Below are positions 22,636-22,665 of a DNA stretch of 22,665 nucleotides, piece by piece. The position numbers and the translations under genes were made by a program. Each line of letters opens with the position of its first letter. Position 1 is the first letter of the stretch. The stretch comes from Rhodoplanes sp049284695 (lineage in GTDB: Bacteria > Pseudomonadota > Alphaproteobacteria > Rhizobiales > Xanthobacteraceae), in NCBI GenBank assembly GCA_049284695.1, contig JBAPYK010000421.1:1-22665 (forward strand), in the 5' to 3' direction. The notes beneath the pieces are model-generated. The model was not told the DNA's origin. It worked only from the letters and a program-made list of their open reading frames with translations, and made no database searches.

Positions 22636-22665
22636 GGGCCGGCGCACGCGGCAAGCGCGCCGATG

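Overview
The window looks like chromosomal DNA from a high-GC alphaproteobacterium, probably of the Hyphomicrobiales (Bradyrhizobium/Pseudolabrys-like). The grounds are strong G/C preference at third codon positions, a CTGTCAC-type Pho box, tightly overlapping operons, frequent GTG/TTG starts, and a Bug/TctC-type binding protein next to aromatic-type catabolic genes. This placement is inference from style and gene content; there is no rRNA or other marker gene.

Region 1 (1-6640) is phosphate uptake. After the tail of an unknown gene and a PaaI-like thioesterase comes a minus-strand Pst operon read from right to left: Pho box (6619-6636), structured leader, pstS1, intercistronic hairpin, pstC, pstA, pstB, a second pstS paralogue, and a Fic-fold gene starting 5 nt after the second pstS. 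No phoU, phoB or phoR is present. The Fic protein has glutamate where the catalytic histidine of the Fic motif should be.

Region 2 (6972-12527) starts with a CorA/ZntB-type metal transporter on the minus strand. Divergent from it is a complete plus-strand phosphite-oxidation operon in the order ptxA-ptxB-ptxC-ptxD-ptxE: a PhnCDE-like ABC importer, NAD-dependent phosphite dehydrogenase with its active-site residues intact, and a LysR regulator. Together with pst this makes an inorganic phosphorus-acquisition island: phosphite is imported by PtxABC and oxidised by PtxD to phosphate, while Pst imports phosphate directly.

Region 3 (12726-14990) is a two-gene acyl-CoA unit: an acyl-CoA dehydrogenase and a CaiB/BaiF-type CoA-transferase/racemase. 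A candidate terminator for it lies inside the 3' end of the convergent next gene.

Region 4 (15105-19160) is a minus-strand envelope-polysaccharide locus: an NfrB-like processive family-2 glycosyltransferase, a WecB-type UDP-GlcNAc 2-epimerase and a HlyD-like membrane-fusion protein. The set resembles a reduced form of the NfrA/NfrB system of E. coli, where WecB supplies UDP-ManNAc and NfrB polymerises it. Upstream of both the glycosyltransferase and the epimerase genes are copies of an 8-mer, CGTATACA, that look like operators.

Region 5 (19831-22569) is a plus-strand catabolic operon: a 3-hydroxyisobutyrate/6-phosphogluconate dehydrogenase-like protein with a DUF1932-type C-terminus, a LigI-like (2-pyrone-4,6-dicarboxylate lactonase family) hydrolase and a Bug/TctC periplasmic binding protein, followed by a candidate terminator. 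I saw no tRNA, rRNA, CRISPR array, insertion sequence or phage gene.
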